From Melioribacteraceae bacterium (GTDB lineage: Bacteria > Bacteroidota > Ignavibacteria > Ignavibacteriales > Melioribacteraceae): DNA of 11,411 bases. Under the pieces are notes generated by a model. The model was not told where the DNA came from. It searched no databases and was given only the letters and a program-made list of their open reading frames with translations. The DNA lies in NCBI GenBank assembly GCA_027858595.1, contig JAQICK010000164.1:1-11411 (forward strand), given 5' to 3'. This document shows, one piece after another, positions 1 through 6,972 of the stretch. Each line of letters begins with the position of its first letter. Position 1 is the first letter of the stretch. Made by a program: the position numbers and the translations under genes.

Positions 1-243
1 GAATATTCGTTCACGATTTAAAAATAATATTTCACTATTAACAGTATCGCCAACAGTAAAGGTAAGTTCTCTTAATATTATAAATTCTTTGGTTCGTTCA
101 TTTCCAGAAATAACTATCTCATCAACAATAAAACTATCGTTTCCAACATTTACCTCTGTAGTAACACTCTGTGCAAATAATGCTGATAGGCTAATCAGAA
201 ATATTAGAACTATTTGTATTATTATTTTTTTTGATATAAAGAT
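1..243 (-). CDS. POTRA-domain outer-membrane protein (BamA/TamA-like), N-terminal fragment, start codon unclear
   Basis: The fragment continues beyond the window's left edge; 81 codons are visible. Residues 5-25 look like a signal peptide: two lysines, then a long Ile/Leu/Val/Phe core ending ALFAQ. From about residue 40 the text reads VDEIVISGNERTKEF, then LREL and GD. This is the start of a POTRA domain as found in BamA, TamA and two-partner-secretion transporters, which insert beta-barrel proteins into the outer membrane or move polypeptides across it. No ATG, GTG or TTG lies in frame between the upstream stop (the stop region of the preceding gene) and the signal peptide. A strong SD (GGGGGAG) sits 8 nt before an ATC codon at 243, which would give a well-shaped signal peptide. 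Alternatively an ATG at 260 enters this frame through a one-base shift at the A8 run (225-232). The family call is good; the exact subfamily and start are not settled. Confidence 0.7.
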   Translation of the reverse strand, partial: MFISKKIIIQIVLIFLISLSALFAQSVTTEVNVGNDSFIVDEIVISGNERTKEFIILRELTFTVGDTVNSEILFLNRERIF

Positions 244-251
244 AAAGTTTG

Positions 252-258
252 CTCCCCC
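252..258 (-). promoter_or_regulatory. Strong Shine-Dalgarno before the POTRA gene
   Basis: GGGGGAG on the minus strand, 8 nt upstream of the ATC codon at 243-241. The spacing is ideal for initiation at that codon, although ATC is not a standard start. The sequence lies just after the stop of the CoA-binding gene, which fits coupled expression. Confidence 0.5.
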
Positions 259-261
259 ATA

Positions 262-651
262 TTAGAAACAGATGTTATGTTCTATCTTTATACATTTATC
301 TTGAATAGTAGTTATCCCTTTATCAATACAAGGTTTAACAGCATCATCGTTTCTAATGCCTAACTGTAACCAAAGAATTTTAGGATTGATTGCAAGAACA
401 TCTGGAATTATTTGTGGAATATCCTCTGGCTTTCTGAATACATCGACAATATCAATATCAAACGGAATATCAGTAAGTTTTGCATACACATCTATTCCAT
501 CAATTTTAGGTTTACCAGGATTTACGCCAACTACGTTATACCCAACTGCAATAAGATAGTCAGCTATCATTCTACTAGTTCTGTTAGGGTTACTAGAAAT
601 GCCTACAACGGCAATTGTTTTAGACCCTTTTAAAATTTCACATATATTCAT
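262..651 (-). CDS. CoA-binding domain protein (YccU-type, Rossmann fold)
   Basis: This 129-residue single-domain protein belongs to the small CoA-binding family related to the N-terminal domain of succinyl-CoA synthetase alpha. Family landmarks in order: AVVGISSNPNRTS (residues 14-26, nucleotide-binding loop), GYNVVGVNP (37-45), DIVDVFRKPEDIP (68-79), LWLQLGI (93-99) and DKCIKIEH (118-125), with the conserved cysteine of that last motif at 120. The length is normal for the family. Members bind CoA in vitro, but a physiological role is not firmly established, so no reaction is assigned. The ATG at 651 directly follows the TAA of gcvP (TAAATG). A GGGG-type SD lies in the last codons of gcvP, so the two genes are almost certainly translationally coupled. 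The family call is secure; the function is open. Confidence 0.88.
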   Translation of the reverse strand: MNICEILKGSKTIAVVGISSNPNRTSRMIADYLIAVGYNVVGVNPGKPKIDGIDVYAKLTDIPFDIDIVDVFRKPEDIPQIIPDVLAINPKILWLQLGIRNDDAVKPCIDKGITTIQDKCIKIEHNICF

Positions 652-3540
652 TTAGTCCCCTTCGTATTCACTGATTGGTAAACAACTGCAAACTAAATTT
701 CTATCTCCGTAAGCATCATCAACTCTTCCAACAGATGGCCAATATTTATATTCTCTACTTTGCTCAAATGGAAATGCAGCAACTTCGCGTGAGTATGAAT
801 GGCTCCAATTATCTTTAGTTACTTCACTACAAGTATGCGGTGCATTTTTTAAAGGATTATCTACTTTATCCATTTCATTATTTTCAATTTGCTTAATTTC
901 ATTGCTAATTGAAATCATTGCATCACAGAATTTATCTAATTCAACTTTTGATTCACTTTCGGTTGGTTCAACCATCAATGTTCCTCCAACAGGAAACGAA
1001 ACTGTAGGGGCATGATATCCATAATCCATAAGCCTTTTGGCGATATCAACAACTCCAATTCCGGCAGTTACTTTAAATTCTCGTATATCAAAAATTAATT
1101 CGTGCCCAACATTTCCATTAACTCCAGTATATAAAACAGGAAAATAATTTTGAAGTTTGGCTTTAATATAATTTGCGTTGATAATTGCTGCAGCTGTAGC
1201 TTCTTTCAATCCAGTACTTCCCATCATTTTTATGTATGCATATGATATAGGAATAACTGACGCACTTCCCCAAGGAGCTGCAGAAACAGCTGAAATAGAT
1301 TTAGATTTATTAATATCCACTACAGAGTGTCCAGGTAAAAACTCGACTAGATGTTTTGCAACTAAAATTGGTCCAACGCCAGGACCACCACCACCATGTG
1401 GAATTGCAAAAGTTTTATGAAGATTCAAGTGACATACATCTGCTCCAATTATAGCTGGATTAGTGTAGCCAACTTGAGCATTCATATTTGCACCATCCAT
1501 GTATACTTGTGCACCATTCTCATGAATAATTTCACACATGTCAATAACTTTATGCTCAAAAACACCATGTGTTGATGGATATGTAAGCATCATTGCTGAG
1601 AGATTATCTTTGTGTTCCTCAGCTTTTGCTTTTAAATCTTCGAGAGAAACATTTCCGTAATCATCGCAAGCAACTAAAACTACTTTATTGCCCGCCATTA
1701 CTGAGCTTGCTGGATTAGTTCCATGTGCGGATGATGGAATTAATACAATATTTCTATGTCCATCACCTCTGTTTTTATGATATTCTCTAATAACCATAAG
1801 ACCAGCATATTCGCCTTGAGCACCAGAGTTTGGTTGAATTGATGCGGCAGCAAAGCCCGTAATTTCACAAATCTGTTCTTCAAATTCCTTAAACAACTCT
1901 AAATAACCTTCTGCCTGATTTACTGGTGCAAAAGGATGTAATTGGTTAAACTCACTCCAAGAAACTGGATAAAGTTCAGCCGCTGCATTTAGCTTCATAG
2001 TGCATGAACCCAAAGGAATCATCGATGTTGTTAACGATAAATCTTTATTTTCTAATTTTTTTGCATAACGCATTAACTCAGTTTCAGAATGGTAAGAATT
2101 AAAAACTTTGTGAGTTAAATATTCTGATTCTCTTTTTATTGAATTGTTGTAGGATTCTTCAAGTTTCTTAATTGCATTAACATCGTCAATTGATATTTTG
2201 CTTTCGCTTATTGCTTCTCTTATAACATTAGCAATTTCAATAATATCATCAAGTAAAGTCATTTCCGAAATAGAAATTCCAATTGTTACCTCATCAATGT
2301 ATCTAAGATTTATTGATTTACTAATAGCAATTTTATTAATAGTTTTTACAATATCTAAATTGTCAAATCTTAATTTTATTGTGTCAAAATAGTTTTTATT
2401 AATTTGAGTAACGGATGTGTTCTGTAGTACTTCGGCTAGCAAAGTTGCAAGTTTATTTATTCGTGTAGCAATATTATTAATTCCAACAGGACCGTGATAA
2501 ACTGCGTACATGCCCGCCATTATTGCAAGTAGTACTTGAGAAGTACAAATGTTGCTTGTAGCTTTTTCGCGTTTGATGTGCTGTTCCCTAGTTTGCAATG
2601 CCATTCTTAAAGCTGGATTTCCGTTACTATCAACCGATACGCCTATAATTCGTCCAGGAATTTGTCGTTTAAACATTTCTTTTGTTGCAAAATATCCAGC
2701 ATGTGGTCCTCCAAATCCCATTGGAACACCGAAGCGTTGAGTTGAACCAACAGCACAATCGGCACCAAATTCTCCAGGAGCTTTTAACAGTGATAGACTC
2801 AATAAATCAGCCGCAACAACTTTGAAAATTGCTTTCTCCTCTGCCTTTGCAAACAAGTCGGAATAATCAATAATCTCTCCATCAGCATTAGGGTATTGCA
2901 CAATCATTCCAAAAATGTCATCGGTCAATTCAAAATCTTTTATTGAAACAATTCGTAATTCAATTCCAATAGGGTTTGCTCTTGTCTTAAGTACGTCCAA
3001 AGTCTGTGGAAAAATATCATCAGCAACGAGAAATACATTAGAATTTTTTCTATCCTTCTTGCGTGAATTGTAAAACATAAACATTGCTTCTGCAGCAGCC
3101 GTGGCTTCGTCAAGTAGCGATGCGTTTGTTAATGGCAATGCTGTTAAATCAGCAACCATCGTTTGGTAATTAAGAAGTGCCTCTAGCCTACCTTGAGATA
3201 TTTCTGCTTGGTAGGGTGTGTATTGTGTGTACCAACCTGGGTTCTCAAAAATATTCCTTTGAATTACTGCGGGAGTTATTGTTGGATAATATCCAAGCCC
3301 TATGAAACTTTTGAAAACTTTGTTTTTCTTTGCAATGGTTTTTATGTCAGTTAGTAATTCAAACTCACTAACTTCTTTACCAATATCAATTTCATTCTTT
3401 AATCTTATAGATTTATGAATTACTTTATCAAGTAATTCTTCTGTGGATTTAAATCCTATTTCTTCTAGCATTTCATTTAATTCGACTTGATTCGGACCAA
3501 TATGACGGTCAACGAATTTATCTGAAATTTCAAAATTCAT
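652..3540 (-). CDS. gcvP: Glycine dehydrogenase (decarboxylating), P-protein, single-chain form
   Basis: GcvP is the pyridoxal-phosphate enzyme of the glycine cleavage system. It decarboxylates glycine and passes the aminomethyl group to the lipoyl arm of GcvH. The protein is 962 residues from the chosen ATG, the normal length of the fused homodimeric type rather than the split GcvPA/GcvPB type. Visible motifs include RHIGP near the N-terminus, LGYYPTITPAVI and LLDEATAAAEAM in the first half, and SCTMKLNAA and the PLP-lysine motif NLHKTFAIPHGGGGPG (Lys about 709) in the second half. PTVSFPVGGTLMVEPTESE lies towards the C-terminus. The frame is open back to a TTG at 3558, but the ATG at 3540 has a GAGG SD 8 nt upstream and gives the usual N-terminus. 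No gcvT, gcvH or lpd is visible here. The gene is 96 bp after rnc and may have its own promoter. Confidence 0.97.
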   Translation of the reverse strand: MNFEISDKFVDRHIGPNQVELNEMLEEIGFKSTEELLDKVIHKSIRLKNEIDIGKEVSEFELLTDIKTIAKKNKVFKSFIGLGYYPTITPAVIQRNIFENPGWYTQYTPYQAEISQGRLEALLNYQTMVADLTALPLTNASLLDEATAAAEAMFMFYNSRKKDRKNSNVFLVADDIFPQTLDVLKTRANPIGIELRIVSIKDFELTDDIFGMIVQYPNADGEIIDYSDLFAKAEEKAIFKVVAADLLSLSLLKAPGEFGADCAVGSTQRFGVPMGFGGPHAGYFATKEMFKRQIPGRIIGVSVDSNGNPALRMALQTREQHIKREKATSNICTSQVLLAIMAGMYAVYHGPVGINNIATRINKLATLLAEVLQNTSVTQINKNYFDTIKLRFDNLDIVKTINKIAISKSINLRYIDEVTIGISISEMTLLDDIIEIANVIREAISESKISIDDVNAIKKLEESYNNSIKRESEYLTHKVFNSYHSETELMRYAKKLENKDLSLTTSMIPLGSCTMKLNAAAELYPVSWSEFNQLHPFAPVNQAEGYLELFKEFEEQICEITGFAAASIQPNSGAQGEYAGLMVIREYHKNRGDGHRNIVLIPSSAHGTNPASSVMAGNKVVLVACDDYGNVSLEDLKAKAEEHKDNLSAMMLTYPSTHGVFEHKVIDMCEIIHENGAQVYMDGANMNAQVGYTNPAIIGADVCHLNLHKTFAIPHGGGGPGVGPILVAKHLVEFLPGHSVVDINKSKSISAVSAAPWGSASVIPISYAYIKMMGSTGLKEATAAAIINANYIKAKLQNYFPVLYTGVNGNVGHELIFDIREFKVTAGIGVVDIAKRLMDYGYHAPTVSFPVGGTLMVEPTESESKVELDKFCDAMISISNEIKQIENNEMDKVDNPLKNAPHTCSEVTKDNWSHSYSREVAAFPFEQSREYKYWPSVGRVDDAYGDRNLVCSCLPISEYEGD

Positions 3541-3548
3541 TAAGCTTA

Positions 3549-3552
3549 CCTC
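3549..3552 (-). promoter_or_regulatory. Shine-Dalgarno that fixes the gcvP start
   Basis: GAGG on the minus strand, 8 nt before the ATG at 3540. It favours that ATG over the in-frame TTG at 3558, which lies upstream of this SD and therefore could not use it. Confidence 0.6.
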
Positions 3553-3603
3553 AATCAAAAAGTTGAATAATATATAAGGAGTAAATATAAATAAAGAATT
3601 GAT

Positions 3604-3621
3604 ATCTTATAGGAATAAGAT
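3604..3621 (-). other. Small inverted repeat between rnc and gcvP
   Basis: ATCTTAT and ATAAGAT form a perfect 7-bp stem around a 4-nt loop, 15 nt after the rnc stop. In the direction of transcription the following sequence is A/T mixed, not a clean U-run, so it could be a weak terminator, an mRNA 3'-end stabiliser or chance in an AT-rich spacer. The rest of the 96-bp spacer shows only AT-rich promoter-like text with no convincing -35/-10 pair. Confidence 0.3.
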
Positions 3622-3636
3622 TTTAGATATAAATTT

Positions 3637-4416
3637 TTATTGATTTAAGCTCAATAAAGTACGTTTTGCAGCCTCTTGTTCAGCCCCTTTTTTATTTCTT
3701 CCTCTACCTATTCCGTATTTAGTTTCATCAATTTGAACTACAATAATAAATTCCTTATTATGATCTGGGCCATCAGAACTAACTAATAGGTATTCTGGTG
3801 GTGGTAATTTTTTTAGATGTGTGAGTTCCAATAATTGCCCTTTATAGTTCTTATCTACTTGGTAATTCCCTGATTCTAAATTCGGTTTTACAACCCACTT
3901 AATAACAAATTTTTCAGCTTCCTGAATTCCTTGATCTATATAAATAGCACCAATAAGTGCTTCCATGCAATCGGAAAGAATTGTTTTAATTCCTTCCTCT
4001 GTATCTTTAATAAAGCGATGATCGTATAGTAAATACTTTTTTAACCCAAGTCTAGTTGCCGATTCAATGAGTGCTTTTTTATCAACTATATGAGAACGTG
4101 CTTTAGTTAAAAACCCTTCATCTTCATCAGGAAATTTAGCAAAAAGAATTTCTGCCACAATTACACCAAGAACTGCATCACCAAGGAATTCAAGCCTTTC
4201 ATTCGATTTATTTAGCACTGTGTTTTTTTCTAAATAAGATCTATGTGTTAGACCTTTAGCATAAAGTAGAGGATTGTTAAAATGTAATTTTAATTTTTCG
4301 GAAAGTTTATTTAATTTTTCACGCTCAAAATCGGAAACTTTTTCAGATTCAGATTTCTTACTAAAAAACAAAAATAATTTGTTGAATAATTTCAATTTAA
4401 TAACTTTTAGTTCCAA
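3637..4416 (-). CDS. rnc: Ribonuclease III, TTG start
   Basis: This double-strand-specific endoribonuclease processes rRNA precursors and structured mRNAs. It has 259 residues. Residues 1-30 are a basic, hydrophobic extension (LKLFNKLFLFFSKK), a kind of extra N-terminus I associate with Bacteroidota-type RNase III. The endonuclease domain carries the signature NERLEFLGDAVLG (72-84) with Glu76 and Asp80, Glu100 in FPDEDEG, and SDCMEA with Asp149 and Glu152; these match the metal-binding acidic residues of E. coli RNase III. A double-stranded-RNA-binding domain runs from about 186 to 256 and ends in GRNKKGAEQEAAKRTL. No ATG exists in the first 150 codons and an in-frame TAG lies five codons upstream, so TTG at 4416 is the most likely start. 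No clear SD was found. The 114-bp spacer after fabF is AT-rich. rnc next to the fab cluster is a common bacterial arrangement. Confidence 0.95.
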   Translation of the reverse strand: MELKVIKLKLFNKLFLFFSKKSESEKVSDFEREKLNKLSEKLKLHFNNPLLYAKGLTHRSYLEKNTVLNKSNERLEFLGDAVLGVIVAEILFAKFPDEDEGFLTKARSHIVDKKALIESATRLGLKKYLLYDHRFIKDTEEGIKTILSDCMEALIGAIYIDQGIQEAEKFVIKWVVKPNLESGNYQVDKNYKGQLLELTHLKKLPPPEYLLVSSDGPDHNKEFIIVVQIDETKYGIGRGRNKKGAEQEAAKRTLLSLNQ

Positions 4417-4530
4417 GCTATTAAATGTCTAAAGTGAGCTGTTTAAGTTTAAAAATCTTAAGACCAATTAACTTTAGGCACTTATAACTTTACGTATTAG
4501 TTAAATTATAATTAAATATTATATTAAATA

Positions 4531-5775
4531 CTAAGCACTATATTTTTTGAAAAGCAATGTTGAATTATGTCCGCCAAATCCAAAAGTATTTGTTATTGCA
4601 TAATCAATGTTTTTTTCAATAGCGACTTTTGGAGTATAATTCAAATCGCATTCTGGATCTGGTACATCTAAATTAATTGTTGGTGGCACAACTGAATCCT
4701 GAATTGCAAGAATACAAGCTATTGATTCTATAGCACCTGTAGCTCCTAATAAATGCCCTGTCATAGACTTAGTGGAACTTATTGCAACTTTATAAGCATG
4801 TTCACCAAATAATTTTTTAATGGCTTTTGTTTCATTAAGATCATTCAGATTGGTTGAAGTACCATGGGCGTTAATATAATCAACTTCCTCAGGTTTTATT
4901 CCACCATCACGTAGAGCTTCACGCATTGACCTATAAGCACCTTCACCCTCAGGAGCTGGGGCAGTAACATGGTATGCATCACCGGTTAAACCAGCACCAA
5001 TAATTTCACCGTAAATTTTCGCACCACGTTTTTTAGCATGTTCAAGTTCTTCAAGTATAAGTGTACCAGCACCTTCACCCATAACAAAACCATTTCTATC
5101 TTTATCAAACGGACGAGACGCTTCGGTTGGTCTATCATTCCAAGTAGAAATTGCACGAGCTGAATTAAATCCGCCAATTGCCATTGGTGTTATTGAAGCT
5201 TCTGCTCCACCAGAAACAATTGCATCTGCAGAGCCACGCTGAATCATAAAAAATGCATCAGCAATAGCATGAGTGGAAGTTGCACAAGCAGAAGTTGTTG
5301 CATAATTAGCACCTTTCAAACCATACTTAATTGAAATTTGTCCGGCCGCTATATCAGAAATCATCATTGGAATAAAGAAAGGGGAAATTCTACGAGGTCC
5401 ACCATTCATATAATTCTTTGTTTGGTTTTCAAATGTTTGCATGCCCCCAATTCCACTACCATATATCACACCAAATCTTTCAAGGTCAACAGATTCAAGA
5501 TTAAAATTTGCATCTTCCATAGCCATTGTAGATGAAGCTACTGCAAACTGAGCATACAAATCCATTCTTTTAGCTTCTTTTTTACTAATATATTCTTCTA
5601 CATTAAAGTTTTTTACTTCACAAGCAAATTTTGTTGCAAAACCTTCGGTATCAAATTTTGTAATTAGACCAGCACCATTTTTGCCTTCAACTAATCCATT
5701 CCAAAACTCTTCAACAGTGTTTCCAATTGGGGTAATTGCTCCTAGTCCTGTAATTACAACACGTCTCGTACTCAT
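4531..5775 (-). CDS. fabF: 3-oxoacyl-[acyl-carrier-protein] synthase II
   Basis: FabF is the condensing enzyme that elongates acyl-ACP with malonyl-ACP in type II fatty-acid synthesis. It has 414 residues, the standard length, and starts RRVVITGLGAITPIGNTV. The catalytic set is complete: Cys164 in TSACATSTHA, His304 in INAHGTSTNLND, Lys336 in SSTKSMTGH and His341 in the same motif. The C-terminal gate motif NTFGFGGHN (396-404) is present. The ATG at 5775 has a textbook SD (AAAGGAG, 8 nt spacing). The gene follows acpP with an 81-bp spacer containing a terminator-like hairpin whose 3' arm can also pair with the fabF ribosome-binding site. fabF expression relative to acpP may therefore be set at RNA level. 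FabB is the alternative, but the placement next to acpP is typical of fabF. Confidence 0.97.
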   Translation of the reverse strand: MSTRRVVITGLGAITPIGNTVEEFWNGLVEGKNGAGLITKFDTEGFATKFACEVKNFNVEEYISKKEAKRMDLYAQFAVASSTMAMEDANFNLESVDLERFGVIYGSGIGGMQTFENQTKNYMNGGPRRISPFFIPMMISDIAAGQISIKYGLKGANYATTSACATSTHAIADAFFMIQRGSADAIVSGGAEASITPMAIGGFNSARAISTWNDRPTEASRPFDKDRNGFVMGEGAGTLILEELEHAKKRGAKIYGEIIGAGLTGDAYHVTAPAPEGEGAYRSMREALRDGGIKPEEVDYINAHGTSTNLNDLNETKAIKKLFGEHAYKVAISSTKSMTGHLLGATGAIESIACILAIQDSVVPPTINLDVPDPECDLNYTPKVAIEKNIDYAITNTFGFGGHNSTLLFKKYSA

Positions 5776-5783
5776 TTTACAAT

Positions 5784-5790
5784 CTCCTTT
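5784..5790 (-). promoter_or_regulatory. fabF ribosome-binding site, part of a repeated GAGATTGTA element
   Basis: AAAGGAG on the minus strand, 8 nt before the fabF ATG. The text GAGATTGTA (5786-5778), which starts inside the SD and runs to 3 nt before the ATG, repeats exactly the base of the 5' arm of the upstream hairpin (5845-5837). It is perfectly complementary to the 3' arm at 5804-5812. Confidence 0.8.
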
Positions 5791-5796
5791 AAAAGT

Positions 5797-5846
5797 AAAA
5801 AATGAGATTGTATAAAAGTAAATCGTTCACTTTTATTACAATCTCA
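5797..5846 (-). terminator. Intrinsic-terminator-like hairpin between acpP and fabF
   Basis: On the minus strand the 5' arm (5846-5829) and 3' arm (5819-5803) pair over 17 bp with one bulged A: 10 bp TGAGATTGTA with TACAATCTCA, then 7 bp TAAAAGT with ACTTTTA. The loop is 9 nt (5828-5820). Six T's (5802-5797), then AC and four more T's, follow at once, the arrangement of a Rho-independent terminator. The stem is AT-rich, so termination is probably partial. It would let acpP mRNA exceed fabF mRNA, which fits the large cellular demand for ACP. The 3' arm can alternatively pair with the fabF RBS. Confidence 0.7.
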
Positions 5847-5856
5847 AAAACTAATA

Positions 5857-6090
5857 CTACCCTTTTAATTCAGTTAAATATTTTACTGCGTCACCAACAG
5901 TTCCAATTTTTTCAGCATCTTCGTCAGGAATTGAGACATCAAATTCTGATTCAAAACCCATAACTAGTTCAACGATGTCTAATGAATCAGCACCAAGATC
6001 ATTTGTAAATGATGCTTCGTCAGAAATTTGTGATTCTTCAACGCCTAACTTGTCCATAATTATTTCTTTTACTTTTGCTTCGATATCCAT
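5857..6090 (-). CDS. acpP: Acyl carrier protein
   Basis: AcpP carries the growing acyl chain as a thioester on 4'-phosphopantetheine and is the shared substrate of the Fab enzymes, PlsX and lipid acyltransferases in the cytoplasm. It has 77 residues, strongly acidic, with the canonical attachment motif LGADSLD; the modified serine is Ser36. The rest matches the four-helix ACP fold (VMGFESEFDVSIPDEDAEKI, then VGDAVKYL). The ATG at 6090 has a very strong SD (AAAGGAG at 6102-6096, 5 nt spacing), consistent with high translation. It sits 38 bp after fabG and before a terminator-like hairpin, so acpP is probably the most abundant message of the cluster. The holo-ACP synthase gene needed to activate it is not in the window. 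Confidence 0.97.
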   Translation of the reverse strand: MDIEAKVKEIIMDKLGVEESQISDEASFTNDLGADSLDIVELVMGFESEFDVSIPDEDAEKIGTVGDAVKYLTELKG

Positions 6091-6128
6091 TTTAACTCCT
6101 TTTGTTTATTTGGATCATTTAATAATTG

Positions 6129-6887
6129 CTACATTACCATTCCACCATCAACAGTCAATACTTGCCCTGTTATATAATCCGCGTCAGAGCTACAAAGGAA
6201 AGCAACTGCTCTAGCAATATCTTCAGGCTGTCCCATTCTTTTTAATGGAACATTAGTTAGTAATGCTTCTTTTTGATTATCATTTAATTTTGCTGTCATA
6301 TCTGTTTCTATGAAGCCAGGTGCAATTGCATTTACATTAATATTACGAGATGATAATTCTCTCGCCATTGATTTTGTAAAACCAATAACACCAGCTTTTG
6401 AAGCTGAATAATTAGATTGTCCTGCGTTTCCCATTAAACCAACAACTGAAGCTATATTTACTATTTTTCCAAATCGTTTTTTCATCATGGGTGTCATTGC
6501 GGCTTTGGTATAATTAAAAACACTTTTAAGATTAATATTAATAACCAAATCAAAATCTGCTTCGGTCATTCTCATTGAAAGATTATCTCTTGTAATACCA
6601 GCGTTGTTTATCATTATATCAACACCGCCCATTTTTTCTATTGCAGCTTCAACTGTTGCTTCAGCTTCGTCAAATTTAGATGCATCGGCTTTAAAACCGT
6701 AAACTTTTGTTCCATTACCTATTTCATCTTCTATCTTTTTTGCATGTACATCAAAATTATCACCTTCAACGGTTACATCCGAAAACATTACACTGATACA
6801 ATTTCTTTTTGCAAGTTCAATTAAAATAGCTTTTCCAATTCCTCTAGAACCGCCAGTGACAATTGCTCTCAATTTTTTATCTTCCAT
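6129..6887 (-). CDS. fabG: 3-oxoacyl-[acyl-carrier-protein] reductase
   Basis: FabG is the NADPH-dependent first reduction of the elongation cycle, 3-oxoacyl-ACP to 3-hydroxyacyl-ACP. It is a 252-residue classical short-chain dehydrogenase/reductase. The cofactor loop TGGSRGIG is at 11-18 and NNAG at 94-97. The catalytic tetrad is Asn119, Ser147 (VNIAS), Tyr160 and Lys164 (YSASK). PGFIETDMT and the C-terminal TVDGGMVM are FabG-like, and together with the fab context this outweighs a generic SDR call. The ATG at 6887 has no obvious SD, unlike most neighbours. A tiny out-of-frame reading frame (ATG at 6900, stop at 6879-6877) overlaps the start. An 85-bp spacer separates it from fabD and contains a perfect TATAAT hexamer, so an internal promoter is possible. 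Confidence 0.95.
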   Translation of the reverse strand: MEDKKLRAIVTGGSRGIGKAILIELAKRNCISVMFSDVTVEGDNFDVHAKKIEDEIGNGTKVYGFKADASKFDEAEATVEAAIEKMGGVDIMINNAGITRDNLSMRMTEADFDLVININLKSVFNYTKAAMTPMMKKRFGKIVNIASVVGLMGNAGQSNYSASKAGVIGFTKSMARELSSRNINVNAIAPGFIETDMTAKLNDNQKEALLTNVPLKRMGQPEDIARAVAFLCSSDADYITGQVLTVDGGMVM

Positions 6888-6950
6888 TTTTATAAACCAT
6901 TTAAAACTACTTAAATGTTTTTTTTTACAAAATAATATACGATATAACGT

Positions 6951-6956
6951 ATTATA
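6951..6956 (-). promoter_or_regulatory. Possible internal -10 element before fabG
   Basis: A perfect TATAAT on the minus strand in the fabD-fabG spacer, 64 bp upstream of the fabG ATG. The -35 region at 17-18 nt distance is poor, and AT-rich spacers give such hexamers by chance. A short ATACG/CGTAT inverted repeat and a run of nine A's follow it. Weak evidence only. Confidence 0.25.
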
Positions 6957-6972
6957 TTTCCACTTGCATTAA

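Noticed and set aside
356..633. Two overlapping plus-strand reading frames of 67 and 73 codons
   Set aside because: They lie wholly antisense to the CoA-binding gene, have no family resemblance, and that gene has full motif support.
3541..3636. Possible glycine riboswitch upstream of gcvP
   Set aside because: The spacer is only 96 bp, AT-rich and without the G-rich conserved core of a glycine aptamer.
4417..4530. AT-rich near-palindromes in the fabF-rnc spacer
   Set aside because: The arms contain almost only A and T, with no U-run behind a stable stem; no terminator or promoter could be supported.
4986..5177. A 63-codon frame on the minus strand
   Set aside because: It is an out-of-frame reading inside fabF, whose own frame contains the intact catalytic motifs.
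6265..6285. TTTGATTATCA inside fabG, similar to the palindrome before yceD
   Set aside because: The palindrome is incomplete, and the bases are explained by the coding sequence DNQKEA; treated as chance.
6877..6900. Seven-residue upstream reading frame overlapping the fabG start
   Set aside because: Its stop falls just inside fabG, so a leader-peptide role is conceivable, but there is no SD and such short frames are common by chance.
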